Of a stretch of DNA of 64,000 nt, positions 1 to 8,865 are shown in pieces. Both the position numbers and the translations under genes were made by a program. Every line of letters begins with the position of its first letter. The stretch's first letter is position 1. The notes under the pieces were generated by a model. The model did no database searches. It had not been told where the DNA came from and saw only the letters and a program-made list of their open reading frames with translations. The DNA is from Paucidesulfovibrio gracilis DSM 16080 (GTDB lineage: Bacteria > Desulfobacterota > Desulfovibrionia > Desulfovibrionales > Desulfovibrionaceae): the NCBI RefSeq assembly GCF_900167125.1, contig NZ_FUYC01000010.1, forward strand, positions 19,899 to 83,898, read 5' to 3'.

Positions 1-250
1 CCCCGGCCAGCATGCCGCCTTTGAGGTAGGTGGTGAGGCCGGGCGTGGGTTTGTATTCCACGGGAGCGGATCGCCGCAGGGAAATCAGGGTCAGGGGGGT
101 CAGAGCCAGAGAGCCGAGCACAAAGCGGATGCCGTTGAAGGCAAAAGGGCCGAGGTGGTCCATGCCGGTTTTTTGGAACACAAAGGCGGTTCCCCAGATC
201 AGGGCGGTGGTCAGCAAAAGCAGGTCGGATTTGACGGTGGAGGTATTCAT
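1..250 (-). CDS. EamA/DMT-family transporter, N-terminal part only
   Basis: The gene starts at 250 and runs off the left edge, so only about 83 residues are visible. The N-terminus reads MNTSTVKSDLLLLTTALIWG, followed by TAFVFQKTGMDHLGPF and FNGIRF. This W-G-T-AF plus N-x-x-RF pattern is typical of the first EamA repeat of drug/metabolite transporters (YedA/RhaT-like), which are inner-membrane proteins with ten helices. A GAGGAG ribosome-binding site lies seven bases upstream of the ATG. The substrate cannot be told. The family call is good; everything beyond the second helix is outside the window. Confidence 0.85.
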   Translation of the reverse strand, partial: MNTSTVKSDLLLLTTALIWGTAFVFQKTGMDHLGPFAFNGIRFVLGSLALTPLTLISLRRSAPVEYKPTPGLTTYLKGGMLAG

Positions 251-325
251 GCGGCTCCTCGGCGGGGGATTGGGTGAAGGAGCCACATAGCAGAAGCCCA
301 CCCGCTTTGGAAAGAGGATTCGGTA

Positions 326-1360
326 TCAGGTCCGGGCGCTCTCGGCCGATGGCGCGGCAGTGTTTTTGTGCTTGGCGCGGGCGGTGCGTCTCTTGGCTGT
401 CCGCTGTGCGGCGGAGTCCGGCTCCTCGTCTGGGGAGGGGGGCGGCTGTGTTGCACGTAGCTCTTGCAGGAGCGTTTCCAGCATGTCTTCTGTCCGAGGT
501 TCCGGCACATGGCAGGTGCCTGTGCGCGGGTGGCCCCAGCCGCCGAAGCCGAGCATGAGTTTCCCGACATCCGTGACGCAGGTGCGGTTCAGGATGGAGT
601 GGCTCACGGTGATGACGGTTTCGTTTTGGTCCGCAGCACGCCGCACCTCAATGGAGGCGTCGCATTCCGGGTACAGGGAATACATGGTGAAGCGATTGCC
701 GGGAGGAGGATCGTCAAGCGCCCGTGCATCCAATATGAGCACGTTTTCGCGGACCACGATTTTTTGCAGCAGCATGGCCCGGAAGGATGCTTCGGACGCA
801 AAATACCGCTTCACGCGTTGGGCCATGTCGCGCTGTTGCAGAATTTCCGCAACGGGTATGGACCCGACGAGATGCACGAGTGTTTCCAGGCATTGGGCGT
901 GAGGCGTGGAGAATCCTTTCCCGCCTGCCAGACCGGTGCAGGGATCCAGGAGAAAGCCCAGCAGCACCCATCCTCCGGGGTGCAATATTTCGGTGAGATT
1001 CAGGTCGCCGGATTCCACTTTGTCCACGTAGCGGAGCATTTCACCGGTGACGCTCCCGAAGCGGTCCTCGCCGCCGAGATGGTCCCAGAGCAGTCGGGCG
1101 CAGCTTGGAGCCGGTTGCACGGCACCTTGAAAGGAAGGGGCGTCAGGCAGGCTGGAAATTTCCGAGCTGTGATGGTTGAACCAGTAGCCGCAGCCGGGAA
1201 TATGCGGCACGCCGCAGACCATGTCGTTGGAATCGGCGGAATGCCGACCGTCCCGCACGTCCTTGGGGTGGACGAAAAGCAGGTCGTCCATGAGACCGGC
1301 CTGCGAGAGCAGCACAGCGCAGGCCAGGCCGTCAAAGTCGGCACGGGTCACGAGTCGCAT
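326..1360 (-). CDS. DHH-superfamily phosphoesterase-like protein
   Basis: A protein of 344 residues starting MRLVTRADFDGLACAVLL. ADFDG near residue 8 matches the first metal-binding motif of DHH phosphoesterases (exopolyphosphatase / RecJ / oligoribonuclease superfamily). The diagnostic DHH is present only as NHH (FNHHSSE, about residue 65). Near the C-terminus FGGWGHPRTGTCHV resembles the GGGH motif of the DHHA1 substrate domain. The last 45 residues are a basic, low-complexity tail. The start at 1360 was chosen because GGGAGG lies about nine bases upstream; an in-frame ATG at 1369 abuts that site. Relatives are often annotated exopolyphosphatase, but the substrate is not shown here. The replaced Asp makes altered or lost activity possible. 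Confidence 0.7.
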   Translation of the reverse strand: MRLVTRADFDGLACAVLLSQAGLMDDLLFVHPKDVRDGRHSADSNDMVCGVPHIPGCGYWFNHHSSEISSLPDAPSFQGAVQPAPSCARLLWDHLGGEDRFGSVTGEMLRYVDKVESGDLNLTEILHPGGWVLLGFLLDPCTGLAGGKGFSTPHAQCLETLVHLVGSIPVAEILQQRDMAQRVKRYFASEASFRAMLLQKIVVRENVLILDARALDDPPPGNRFTMYSLYPECDASIEVRRAADQNETVITVSHSILNRTCVTDVGKLMLGFGGWGHPRTGTCHVPEPRTEDMLETLLQELRATQPPPSPDEEPDSAAQRTAKRRTARAKHKNTAAPSAESART

Positions 1361-1557
1361 GGTGTCCATCCTCCCTTGGCATGCCGGAGTGTGGGCATAC
1401 CCCGGCATAAGGGCCGCGTGATGCCCCTCCTGGCATTGGTGCGGCCACGGATCCCCAGCCGACGGGTTCGGGCCGTCCTGGAGAAGGAGGACGAACCTGA
1501 CGGCGGAGAGCCTGCCAAGAATAGGCCAAAACACGGGGTATGGCAATGGCGGGAGAA

Positions 1558-1971
1558 TTATTCTGTGGTGTGTTTGTCCTGGGCGTCCCCGACGCGGGGG
1601 CGGACGGAGATGTGCTCCACAAGCCGCTGATAATACGGATCCGAACGTTCCAGGCTCATGTCCCGGCCTCGACGTGCGTTGAGGTTGGAAACCAGCAGAT
1701 TGAGTTTTTGAATTTGACGGTAGCGCTCTTGTTCGTCCTGCATGTCGTCGAGCAGATCCAGGGCGCGTTGGATTTCTTTTTGTTCTTCCATTTCCGGGGG
1801 CAGGCAATCCGCGTTTTTCAGGATTTTGTAGGCCATGCGCAGATCAGGGGGGATCATGGAGTCGTCTTCCAGTTCCAGGGGGCGGCCCGCGCCTTCGAGG
1901 TTGTCGAACTGACCGTCCTTTTGAGCCTTGCGGATGCGCTCTTCGGCCAGGAGATGAAAGGCTTCCAACAT
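1558..1971 (-). CDS. DUF1992 (DnaJ-homologue subfamily C28-like) protein
   Basis: Predicted 137 residues beginning MLEAFHLLAEERIRKAQKDG. The LAEERI..A...G.FDNL.G.G.PL signature and the later MAYKILKNA stretch match the DUF1992 domain, also found in DNAJC28-type proteins. There is no J domain. The rest is predicted helical, with many Gln, Glu and Arg. The cellular role of the family is unknown. No convincing ribosome-binding site marks the start; an alternative ATG at 2015 would add 15 residues (MLPLYTRAGAQYPAA). It is followed by the DHH-like gene on the same strand and diverges from the EPS glycosyltransferase. Confidence 0.7.
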   Translation of the reverse strand: MLEAFHLLAEERIRKAQKDGQFDNLEGAGRPLELEDDSMIPPDLRMAYKILKNADCLPPEMEEQKEIQRALDLLDDMQDEQERYRQIQKLNLLVSNLNARRGRDMSLERSDPYYQRLVEHISVRPRVGDAQDKHTTE

Positions 1972-2165
1972 GGCGGCAGGATACTGCGCCCCGGCGCGGG
2001 TGTAAAGCGGAAGCATCGGCCCAGGAGCGGCCCGGACTCGACGAAGGACGCAAATGGTGTCATATTCGGGGAGGATGCCGGGCGGCGGCCGATGTCGGGA
2101 GCATCGATCCCCGGCCCGCCTTGGAACAACTGCCCGCGGCACATCAATTCAGCGGTGGATCAAGC

Positions 2166-3266
2166 ATGCGTATTCGAGTTCTGCATTTGGTGAATGGCGA
2201 GCATTATGCCGGGGCCGAGCGGGTTCAGGACCATCTGGCCATGGCTCTGCCCGAGTTTGGGTATGAGGTGCATTTTGCCTGCGTCAAGCCGGTGTTGTTT
2301 CGGGAGCGCTGTTTTTGTCCCAAAGAGCTTGTCCACGAGGTACCCATGGGGTCGCGGTTTGATCTGCGCGGTTCGCGGCGTGTGGCCGAACTGGCCCGGC
2401 GGCTGGATGCGCGTTTGCTGCATACCCACACGCCCCGCAGCGCCATGCTCGGCGCGGCGACCGCCGTGCGGACCGGTCTGCCCCGGGTGCACCATATCCA
2501 CAGCCCTACCTCGCGGGACACGCAAACCCCGCTTCGCAACTGGATCAATGCCGTGGCCGAACGTATCAGCGTGAGCGGGACACGGCGGTTCATCGCGGTA
2601 TCCGAAAGTCTGGGACATTGGGCCGCGTCCTGGGGCATTCCCCAACGGCGCATCGTGGTGGTTCCTAACGGCGTACCTCGGCATCCCCGGCCTGGTGCGG
2701 TTCGGGATGCGGATGATCCGGTCCTGGGGGTAGTGGCTTTGTTTCGCCCGCGCAAGGGGCTGGAATGTCTGCTGGATGCTCTGGCCCTGGTTCGGGAGTC
2801 GGGCGTGCGCGCCACGTTGCGGGCCGTGGGACGGTTCGAGACTCCGGAATACGAGTCCATGATCCGGGAACGCTGCGTCCGTTTGGGTCTGGAGGATGCC
2901 GTGGAATGGCGGGGCTTTCAAAGCGATGTGCCGTCGGAATTGACGCACATGGATATTTTTACCCTGCCCAGTCTGTATGGCGAGGGCATGCCCATGGTGT
3001 TGTTGGAGGCCATGGCCGCCGGATTGCCCGGCGTGGTGTCCGACGTGGAAGGCGTTCCCGAGGCAGCGCGTCATGAGCGGGAAGCCCTGCTGGTGCCGCC
3101 CGGAAATGCCCAGGCGCTGGCCCGGGAATTGGTCCGGCTGGCCCGGGATCGGGATTTGCGCGAGCGCATGGGGCGGGCCGCCCTGGAGCGGCATGCCGAA
3201 CATTTTTCAGAACGCGTCATGGCCCGCCGTGTGGCCGAGGTATACGACCATGTGCTCCAAGCCTGA
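2166..3266 (+). CDS. Glycosyltransferase family 4 (EPS locus)
   Basis: A protein of 366 residues starting MRIRVLHLVNGEHYAGAERV. The N-terminal half has the G-G/A-E-R-hydrophobic pattern of GT-B acceptor domains. The C-terminal half contains VVPNGVPR, FRPRKGLECLLDAL and EGMPMVLLEAMAAGLPGVVS, the nucleotide-sugar-binding E-x7-E region of GT4 enzymes. It is cytoplasmic or peripheral and adds a sugar from a nucleotide donor to the growing lipid-linked repeat unit; donor and acceptor are unknown. It is the first gene of a four-gene plus-strand block, and its last 17 bases overlap the next gene, so the two are probably translationally coupled. Confidence 0.85.
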   Translation: MRIRVLHLVNGEHYAGAERVQDHLAMALPEFGYEVHFACVKPVLFRERCFCPKELVHEVPMGSRFDLRGSRRVAELARRLDARLLHTHTPRSAMLGAATAVRTGLPRVHHIHSPTSRDTQTPLRNWINAVAERISVSGTRRFIAVSESLGHWAASWGIPQRRIVVVPNGVPRHPRPGAVRDADDPVLGVVALFRPRKGLECLLDALALVRESGVRATLRAVGRFETPEYESMIRERCVRLGLEDAVEWRGFQSDVPSELTHMDIFTLPSLYGEGMPMVLLEAMAAGLPGVVSDVEGVPEAARHEREALLVPPGNAQALARELVRLARDRDLRERMGRAALERHAEHFSERVMARRVAEVYDHVLQA

Positions 3267-4074
3267 AGAATCTGTTTCCGTCCCGACCGTGAATCTGTTC
3301 GGCCTGCCCCTGGCCAACCTGGACCGTGTGCAGACCCTGGAGCTGTGCCGGACCTGGCTGCGTGCGCCCCGGACCGGCAAAGGAGCGCGCTATGTGGCCC
3401 CCACCAATGTGGATACCACGGTGCAGGCCGGGACGAATCCCCAGCTGTTGGCCGCGTATCAGGCTGCGGACCTGGTGCCCGCGGACGGCAATCCCGTGGT
3501 CTGGGCCTCCCGGATTTTGGGACAAGCCCTGCCGGAACGGGTCACGGGCAGCGATTTGATTCCGGCCTTGTTTGCGGCGGCCGATCCCGCGGATTCTTTG
3601 CGGGTATTTTTGCTGGGCGCGGCTCCGGGCGTGGCGGTCCGGGCGGCAGAGCGCATCCATGCACGCTATCCCGGCACACGGGTGGTGGACGTGGACAGCC
3701 CCCCGTTTGGTTTTCATCTGGATCCGGCGGAGAATGAACGTCTGGTGCGTAAGGTCAACGCCTCGGGCGCGGATCTGTTGATTCTGGGGCTTGGCGCGCC
3801 CAAGCAGGAAATTTGGATTCATGCCCATGCGCCGCGTTTGAACGTGAAGTTGGCGGTGTGCGCCGGGGCCACCATTGATTTTTTAGCCGGGGAGCAACGC
3901 CGTGCGCCGCGCTGGATGCGCGTTCTGGCTCTGGAATGGCTGCACCGCATGCTTTCCCAGCCCCGGCGGCTGGTGCGCCGCTATGCCCGGGATGCCGTGG
4001 CGTTCCCGGCCATGATCCTGCGGGAACGGCGGCGGCTCCGCAATGGGCGCTCGCAAACGGAAACCGAACAATGA
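3250..4074 (+). CDS. WecG/TagA/CpsF-family glycosyltransferase (GT26)
   Basis: About 274 residues from the ATG at 3250, inside the end of the preceding glycosyltransferase. Visible family signatures are YVAPTNVDT, VPADGNPVVWASR, GSDLIPAL, FLLGAAPGVA and the strongly conserved LGLGAPKQEIWI, followed by CAGATIDFLAGE and RAPRWMRVLALEWLHRM. GT26 enzymes transfer ManNAcA, ManNAc or a related sugar to a polyprenyl-linked acceptor at the membrane, usually as an early step. Within this EPS locus it probably adds the second sugar after the initiating transferase encoded at 25761-27179. The sugar is not determined by sequence. Confidence 0.9.
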   Translation: MCSKPEESVSVPTVNLFGLPLANLDRVQTLELCRTWLRAPRTGKGARYVAPTNVDTTVQAGTNPQLLAAYQAADLVPADGNPVVWASRILGQALPERVTGSDLIPALFAAADPADSLRVFLLGAAPGVAVRAAERIHARYPGTRVVDVDSPPFGFHLDPAENERLVRKVNASGADLLILGLGAPKQEIWIHAHAPRLNVKLAVCAGATIDFLAGEQRRAPRWMRVLALEWLHRMLSQPRRLVRRYARDAVAFPAMILRERRRLRNGRSQTETEQ

Positions 4075-4090
4075 GGCGGGAAAGGATATA

Positions 4091-5290
4091 ATGAGCGATA
4101 TCGTCACGCAAGCGGTGTTGCTGGCCGGGGGCCGGGGAACCCGGCTGGGCGAATTGGCCCGGGAGCTGCCCAAGCCCGCGCTGGACGTGGGCGGTGAGCC
4201 GTTTGTCATGCATATGGTCTGGAATCTGGCCCGGCACGGAATTCGCGATGTGGTGGTGTCCTGCGGCCATTTGGCGGATCGGCTGGAGCAGGCCATGCGG
4301 TCCCGGCCTGTTCCCGGCACCCGGGTGCGCTTCGTGCGCGAACCCTCGGCGCTGGGGACGGGGGGTGGATTACGCAACTGTTTGCCCTTGTTGCAGGAAT
4401 CTTTTTTTGTGCTCAACGCGGACAGCCTGTTCGACGTCAACTATCCGGATCTGGCACTGCATGCCAACGGCGGAGCGGCCCTGGCCTTGCGGCGCGTGCC
4501 GGACGTGGCCCGGTTCGGGGCGGTGCAGACCCGCCACGGCAAGGTGGTCTCCTTTGCGGAAAAGGGGCGTAGCGGGTCCGGGTGGATCAATGGCGGGGTG
4601 TATGTGTTGAACCGCGAAATTGTGGAAGCGTTGCCCGATGGTCCCGCTTCCCTGGAGCATGATCTTTTTCCGGCCTTGGCTGCCCGGTCCCGGCTTGGAG
4701 CAGTGCCGTACGATGGTTTTTTTATTGATATTGGGATTCCCGAGGAGTTGGAACGGGCCAGACAGGACGTTCCGGCCTGGCGACGCAAACCCGCGTTGTT
4801 TCTGGACCGGGACGGCGTGCTCAACGTGGACCACGGGTACGTGCACTCCCGGGAGCAGTGGGAGTGGTGCCGGGACGCGCGCGAAGCCGTGAAATATGCC
4901 AATGATCGGGGTATGCTCGTGGTGGTGGTCACCAACCAGTCGGGCATTGGCCGGGGGTATTACGGGCTGGAGGAATTCCAGGCGCTCATGGCGTGGGTCA
5001 ACCGGGAGCTTCTGCGCCATGGCGCGCATTTCGACGCGGTGTACCATTGCCCGCATCATCCGAGCGAGGCCCGGGAAGAGTATCTCCGGCGCTGCTCCTG
5101 CCGCAAGCCCGAACCGGGAATGCTTTTGCGCGCCATGGAGGAATGGAATATTGATCCCCTGCATAGCGCCATGATCGGGGATTCGCCCAAGGACGTGCAG
5201 GCTGCAAAGCGGGCCGGGTTATCCCGTGCCGCGCTCTACGACCCGGAATCCCAGAGCCTGCTGGACAGCGTGCGCGAGGTGCTTGCCTGA
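4091..5290 (+). CDS. Fused heptose-1-phosphate nucleotidyltransferase / heptose-bisphosphatase (HddC-GmhB-like)
   Basis: A 399-residue two-domain protein. Residues 1 to about 225 are a nucleotidyltransferase (LLAGGRGTRLGELARELPKP, then FVREPSALGTGGGLRN), of the type that makes GDP-D-glycero-alpha-D-manno-heptose. Residues about 235-399 are a HAD-IIIA phosphatase: FLDRDGVLNVDHGY, VVTNQSGIGRGYY, a zinc-binding CPHHP...CSCRKP loop and MIGDSPKDVQAA, as in GmhB. The start at 4091 has AAAGGA upstream. With the kinase encoded next door, this covers the kinase, phosphatase and nucleotidyltransferase steps of the GDP-heptose route; the isomerase GmhA is not in the window. The exact nucleotide and anomer are inferred from the family. 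Confidence 0.85.
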   Translation: MSDIVTQAVLLAGGRGTRLGELARELPKPALDVGGEPFVMHMVWNLARHGIRDVVVSCGHLADRLEQAMRSRPVPGTRVRFVREPSALGTGGGLRNCLPLLQESFFVLNADSLFDVNYPDLALHANGGAALALRRVPDVARFGAVQTRHGKVVSFAEKGRSGSGWINGGVYVLNREIVEALPDGPASLEHDLFPALAARSRLGAVPYDGFFIDIGIPEELERARQDVPAWRRKPALFLDRDGVLNVDHGYVHSREQWEWCRDAREAVKYANDRGMLVVVVTNQSGIGRGYYGLEEFQALMAWVNRELLRHGAHFDAVYHCPHHPSEAREEYLRRCSCRKPEPGMLLRAMEEWNIDPLHSAMIGDSPKDVQAAKRAGLSRAALYDPESQSLLDSVREVLA

Positions 5291-5351
5291 CAGCCAGCCC
5301 GCGGAGCCTCGGAGCGTAGCGGACGCATCTCCAGATAACCAAGGAGGAACC

Positions 5352-6389
5352 ATGCCCACGTACATCCGCGCCAAAGCGCCTCTGCGTCTCGGGCTGGGCG
5401 GCGGCGGCACCGACATTGTGGACTATTCGTCCCGGTTTGGCGGCGCCATCATCAACACCACCATTTCCCGCTTTGCCCACGCCACCGTCGAACCCCTGGA
5501 CGATGGTACCGTGGAATTCCAGAGCATGGACCGGGGCAGGCGGTTTCGGTATGCCGCGGCCGAACGCGTGGAACCCGGTGAAGGCCAACGCCTGTTGGCC
5601 GGGGTCTACAACCGCATGGTGCGCGACTTTGCCAAGCGCCCGTTGTCCTTTCGGCTGACCACGGCCGTGGACGCGCCTCCCGGATCCGGGCTGGGTTCGT
5701 CCTCCACGTTGGTGGTGGCCATTGTGGGAGCGTTTTGCGAGTGGCTGCAACTACCGTTGGGACCGTATGAAATTGCGGAACTGGCCTATGACATCGAGCG
5801 CGTGGACCTGGGGCTGGCCGGGGGCAAACAGGATCAGTTCGCGGCCACGTTCGGCGGATTCAACTTCATGGAATTTCACCGCGAAGGTTCCACGCTGGTG
5901 AACCCGTTGCGCGTGCGGCAGGAGATCGTCAGCGAACTGGAGCACAACCTGCTGCTGCTCTATACGTCCGTGAGCCGCGACTCCGCCACCATCATCGAGG
6001 ATCAGAAACGATTTGTGCAGGAGAACGACCCGGCGCGGCTGGAAGCCCTGCACGGGGTCAAGCGCGTGGCAACGGAGATAAAAAAGCACGTGCTCACCGG
6101 GGATCTGAACGGATTCGGCCGGGTGCTTCGCCAGGGTTGGGAAAGCAAGAAACAGAGTTCGGATATCATCAGCAATCCCCGGCTTGACCGCATCTTTGAC
6201 GACGCTTTTGCGGCCGGGGCGTTGGGCGGCAAGATTTCCGGCGCGGGCGGCGGCGGATTTATGATGCTCTACTGCCCGGGGGTGAGCCGGTACGCGGTGC
6301 TCGACGCCTTGGCATCTCACGACGTGCGGCTGGCGGAATACCGATTCGTGGACCACGGCTTGCTCACCTGGCGGCGGGACGAGCCGTAG
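5352..6389 (+). CDS. hddA: D-glycero-alpha-D-manno-heptose-7-phosphate kinase (GHMP family, HddA-like)
   Basis: A 345-residue GHMP kinase. It starts MPTYIRAKAPLRLGLGGGGT behind AAGGAGG. The GHMP ATP loop is PPGSGLGSSSTLVVAIVGAF (about residue 105) and the C-terminal motif is GGKISGAGGGGFMMLYCP. The N-terminal R-x-PLRLGLGGGGTD is typical of HddA/heptose-7-phosphate kinases rather than galactokinases. It phosphorylates C1 of heptose-7-phosphate to give the 1,7-bisphosphate, the substrate of the phosphatase domain encoded just upstream. It is the last gene of the first plus-strand EPS block and converges on the pectate-lyase-like gene with only seven bases between stops. Confidence 0.88.
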   Translation: MPTYIRAKAPLRLGLGGGGTDIVDYSSRFGGAIINTTISRFAHATVEPLDDGTVEFQSMDRGRRFRYAAAERVEPGEGQRLLAGVYNRMVRDFAKRPLSFRLTTAVDAPPGSGLGSSSTLVVAIVGAFCEWLQLPLGPYEIAELAYDIERVDLGLAGGKQDQFAATFGGFNFMEFHREGSTLVNPLRVRQEIVSELEHNLLLLYTSVSRDSATIIEDQKRFVQENDPARLEALHGVKRVATEIKKHVLTGDLNGFGRVLRQGWESKKQSSDIISNPRLDRIFDDAFAAGALGGKISGAGGGGFMMLYCPGVSRYAVLDALASHDVRLAEYRFVDHGLLTWRRDEP

Positions 6390-6396
6390 GGGGCGT

Positions 6397-8865
6397 TCAG
6401 GGACGGCGATAGAGCGTGGGCATGGCCTGGGGCGGGCTTTGCCGCACGGTGCCGTCCGGCGCCACGTCCCGGAATACAGACCAATCCTTAGGATGGTAGC
6501 CCCGGCTGCCCAGGAACACGTTGGCTGTGAGCCGGGGCCAGAAGTTAACGTTGGCCAGGGTCAGGCTGTCCACGTTTTCAAAAGAGAGCAGCACGGTTCC
6601 GGGCTTGGCCGCGGCATTGCCTCCGGTGCCGTAGAGCGCCAGCTTTCGCACGTCTTCTGCCCGGAGCACGGGCATGTGTCCTTCCCCTTTTAATCCGTAA
6701 ATTTCCACGGTTCCGGCGTGGCGGATTTCGCTTTGCCAGGAGCCTTTGGCGTGCTCGATGTCCAGTTGGTAGAAGCGCAGCGGACCGGGCGTGTCGCGCA
6801 CGAGCAGGTGTCGATAACCCGGACCCTGCCCGATGTGGTCTTCGTGGTAGTAGTTGTAGATGGCTCCGCCGCCGTGTCCTTCCACCAGGAGCAGGGGCTG
6901 CTCCCGTTGCGGAAAGCGTTTCACGTTTACGTCAAAGCCTTTGAGGGAATGGTGGAAGATGAGGATATCCTTGAGCAGGCTCTGACCGCCGCATCGCCAG
7001 GACAGGGCCGCCACGCGATCCGCTTCCACAGGCAGGTAGAATCCCACGTTTTCGATTTCCGTGCTTGTTTGGGTGGCGTCCGCGGTCACCACCATGGCCT
7101 TGGGACCGGTGGTGCTCACGATGCCGGGTTCGTTGCCCGTCACACAAAGAAAGGAAAGATTTTTGGATACGCCCAGGAGGCGCGTGTCCGGGCGCAGGCG
7201 CAGAGGGCGGGTGAGGCGGAAATAGCCTTTGGGCAGAAAAACATCCGGGTGTTCGTCGATGGCCTGTTGGATGGCCGCGGTGTCGTCGGTGCGGCCGTCG
7301 CCCTTGGCGCCGTAGTCCAACACGTTGGCAATGCCGGGGATTTCAAGAGGTGGAACGCGGGGAGGCCAAAGGTGTTCGGCCACCAGGTCGCGGTCCATGA
7401 CTGATCCCGAGACCAGTCCCGGACCTTGCTTGTGTTGCACGGGCGGCTGGATTTCGGCCTGGCGCGAGGCCAGCAGTGCGCGGTAGTCCCGGGGCGGGGC
7501 ATAGGCTTCGGCGGCCAGGGATGCGGGCAGGGCAATCCGGTCCCGGACGCTCTGGCGGGACGCTTGCGGCGTCTCGTTTTGGAGTGCGGCGAGTGTGGGC
7601 AGATACACCGGGTTTTGCAGGCGCACCACGGGGTTGGTGGCCGGATCCATATCGCGCTCCTTCATGGTGAAGGGAGGATGCAGCACGCCTCGGGCGTATT
7701 CCCGGATGGTCAGCCGACCGGCCGCGGCCTCGGGAAAGGCCACGCCGTCCGGATGCAATACCGGCACGGAGGCGCCTTCAATGGTCACATCCTTGAGATA
7801 CAATGGCCGGGCCGCTTCAATGGCGGTGCCGCCTTTGGGCATGCGGATGGCCGCGTCAACGATGCTCATGGGACCGGCCTGCGGTCCCCAGCGCACGGCC
7901 TTGCTACGGATCAGCGGGCCACGGGCGTTGCTTTCGATTTCCAGGCCGGCCGCCACCAGGGTGTTCATGCCGGAGTAGACCAGGGCGTGCCGTTCCTGGC
8001 CGATCAGCCGTGTTCCCACCAGGGTGGGAACCGGTTCGGAAAGGCCGAAGTCCAGGCCGATTTTGCCTCCCAGTACGGTGATGCCGTATTGTCCGCCTCC
8101 CGCGCCCGAGGCTTCCCGCATGCCGATGAAGCCGTTGCGAACGTCGATGGTGCAGTCCTGTACGCCGGAACCCTGGGCGCCGCCGTGCTGGATGCCGATG
8201 GCTCCGCCGTTGCCCCGGCCGACGCGTATGTCGATGCCGCGCAACATCTGGTTGAAGTTGATGTTGGAGGAAAATTGGTTGGGTACCACCCCGTGGCGGG
8301 TGCGTTTGCGCGCCCGGAAGTGGAGCATGGGTTTGGGATCCGCGGCCCGGTCGAATCCCGGGGAAAAGGGCGCCAGCTCGATGACAGGTCTGGGACCGTC
8401 CGCGCTGCCCTGGAGAACGCAGGGGAAGAACCGCGCGCCCATGATCTGGCCGTTGCTGCGCTGATAGTATTGCTGGGTGGCTTCCAGAGTGTCCGAAATA
8501 CGGTAGATGCCCGACGGGAAAAAGCAGACCAGCTGGTGATCCCGGGCATGGTCGATGGCGCGTTGCAGTGCCTTGGTGGTGTCGGTTTTTCCTGTGGGGT
8601 CCGCAAGGAAGGGCGGCAAGGTCACGTCCAGATATCCCAGGCGGGTCAGCTCCGGTTGGAAGTCGGAAACCGGAGCGTCCAGGGCCAGGGGACCGTCCTG
8701 AAACGGGGCGCGCACCGTGGGCATGAGCCGCACGCCGGGGGGCATGTGGACGGCGTCGGCATGGCACGTCCGTGGAGACAAGATATCTCCGGTGGCCAGA
8801 AGAAACGCCAGGGCCGCCAGAAGCGGCGCGAGCCGAACAACGGTTCCCAACTGCCTTTTACGCAT
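6397..8865 (-). CDS. Secreted protein with two pectate-lyase-3 / GH28-like beta-helix domains
   Basis: An 822-residue protein with a signal peptide (hydrophobic run to about residue 27, then TCHADAVH, probable cleavage after HA). Two right-handed beta-helix modules are suggested by repeated starts of the Pectate_lyase_3 type. The first, LGYLDVTLPPFLADPTGKTD, is at about residue 77; the second, ANVLDYGAKGDGRTDDTAAI, is at about residue 515. Each is followed by AI..A and FLPKGYF/FFPSGIYR strands. Such domains bind or cleave acidic polysaccharides, so a role in trimming or shaping the sulfated EPS in the periplasm is plausible but inferred. Start: ATG at 8865 overlaps the sulfotransferase stop (TGATG); a TTG directly before it is an alternative. 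Confidence 0.75.
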   Translation of the reverse strand: MRKRQLGTVVRLAPLLAALAFLLATGDILSPRTCHADAVHMPPGVRLMPTVRAPFQDGPLALDAPVSDFQPELTRLGYLDVTLPPFLADPTGKTDTTKALQRAIDHARDHQLVCFFPSGIYRISDTLEATQQYYQRSNGQIMGARFFPCVLQGSADGPRPVIELAPFSPGFDRAADPKPMLHFRARKRTRHGVVPNQFSSNINFNQMLRGIDIRVGRGNGGAIGIQHGGAQGSGVQDCTIDVRNGFIGMREASGAGGGQYGITVLGGKIGLDFGLSEPVPTLVGTRLIGQERHALVYSGMNTLVAAGLEIESNARGPLIRSKAVRWGPQAGPMSIVDAAIRMPKGGTAIEAARPLYLKDVTIEGASVPVLHPDGVAFPEAAAGRLTIREYARGVLHPPFTMKERDMDPATNPVVRLQNPVYLPTLAALQNETPQASRQSVRDRIALPASLAAEAYAPPRDYRALLASRQAEIQPPVQHKQGPGLVSGSVMDRDLVAEHLWPPRVPPLEIPGIANVLDYGAKGDGRTDDTAAIQQAIDEHPDVFLPKGYFRLTRPLRLRPDTRLLGVSKNLSFLCVTGNEPGIVSTTGPKAMVVTADATQTSTEIENVGFYLPVEADRVAALSWRCGGQSLLKDILIFHHSLKGFDVNVKRFPQREQPLLLVEGHGGGAIYNYYHEDHIGQGPGYRHLLVRDTPGPLRFYQLDIEHAKGSWQSEIRHAGTVEIYGLKGEGHMPVLRAEDVRKLALYGTGGNAAAKPGTVLLSFENVDSLTLANVNFWPRLTANVFLGSRGYHPKDWSVFRDVAPDGTVRQSPPQAMPTLYRRP

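Noticed and set aside
464..1630. Plus-strand open frame over the DHH-like gene
   Set aside because: The minus-strand gene has motifs and an RBS; this frame has neither.
2121..2165. Upstream in-frame extension of the first glycosyltransferase
   Set aside because: The added 15 residues lack an RBS and family similarity; the protein family starts at MRIRVLHL.
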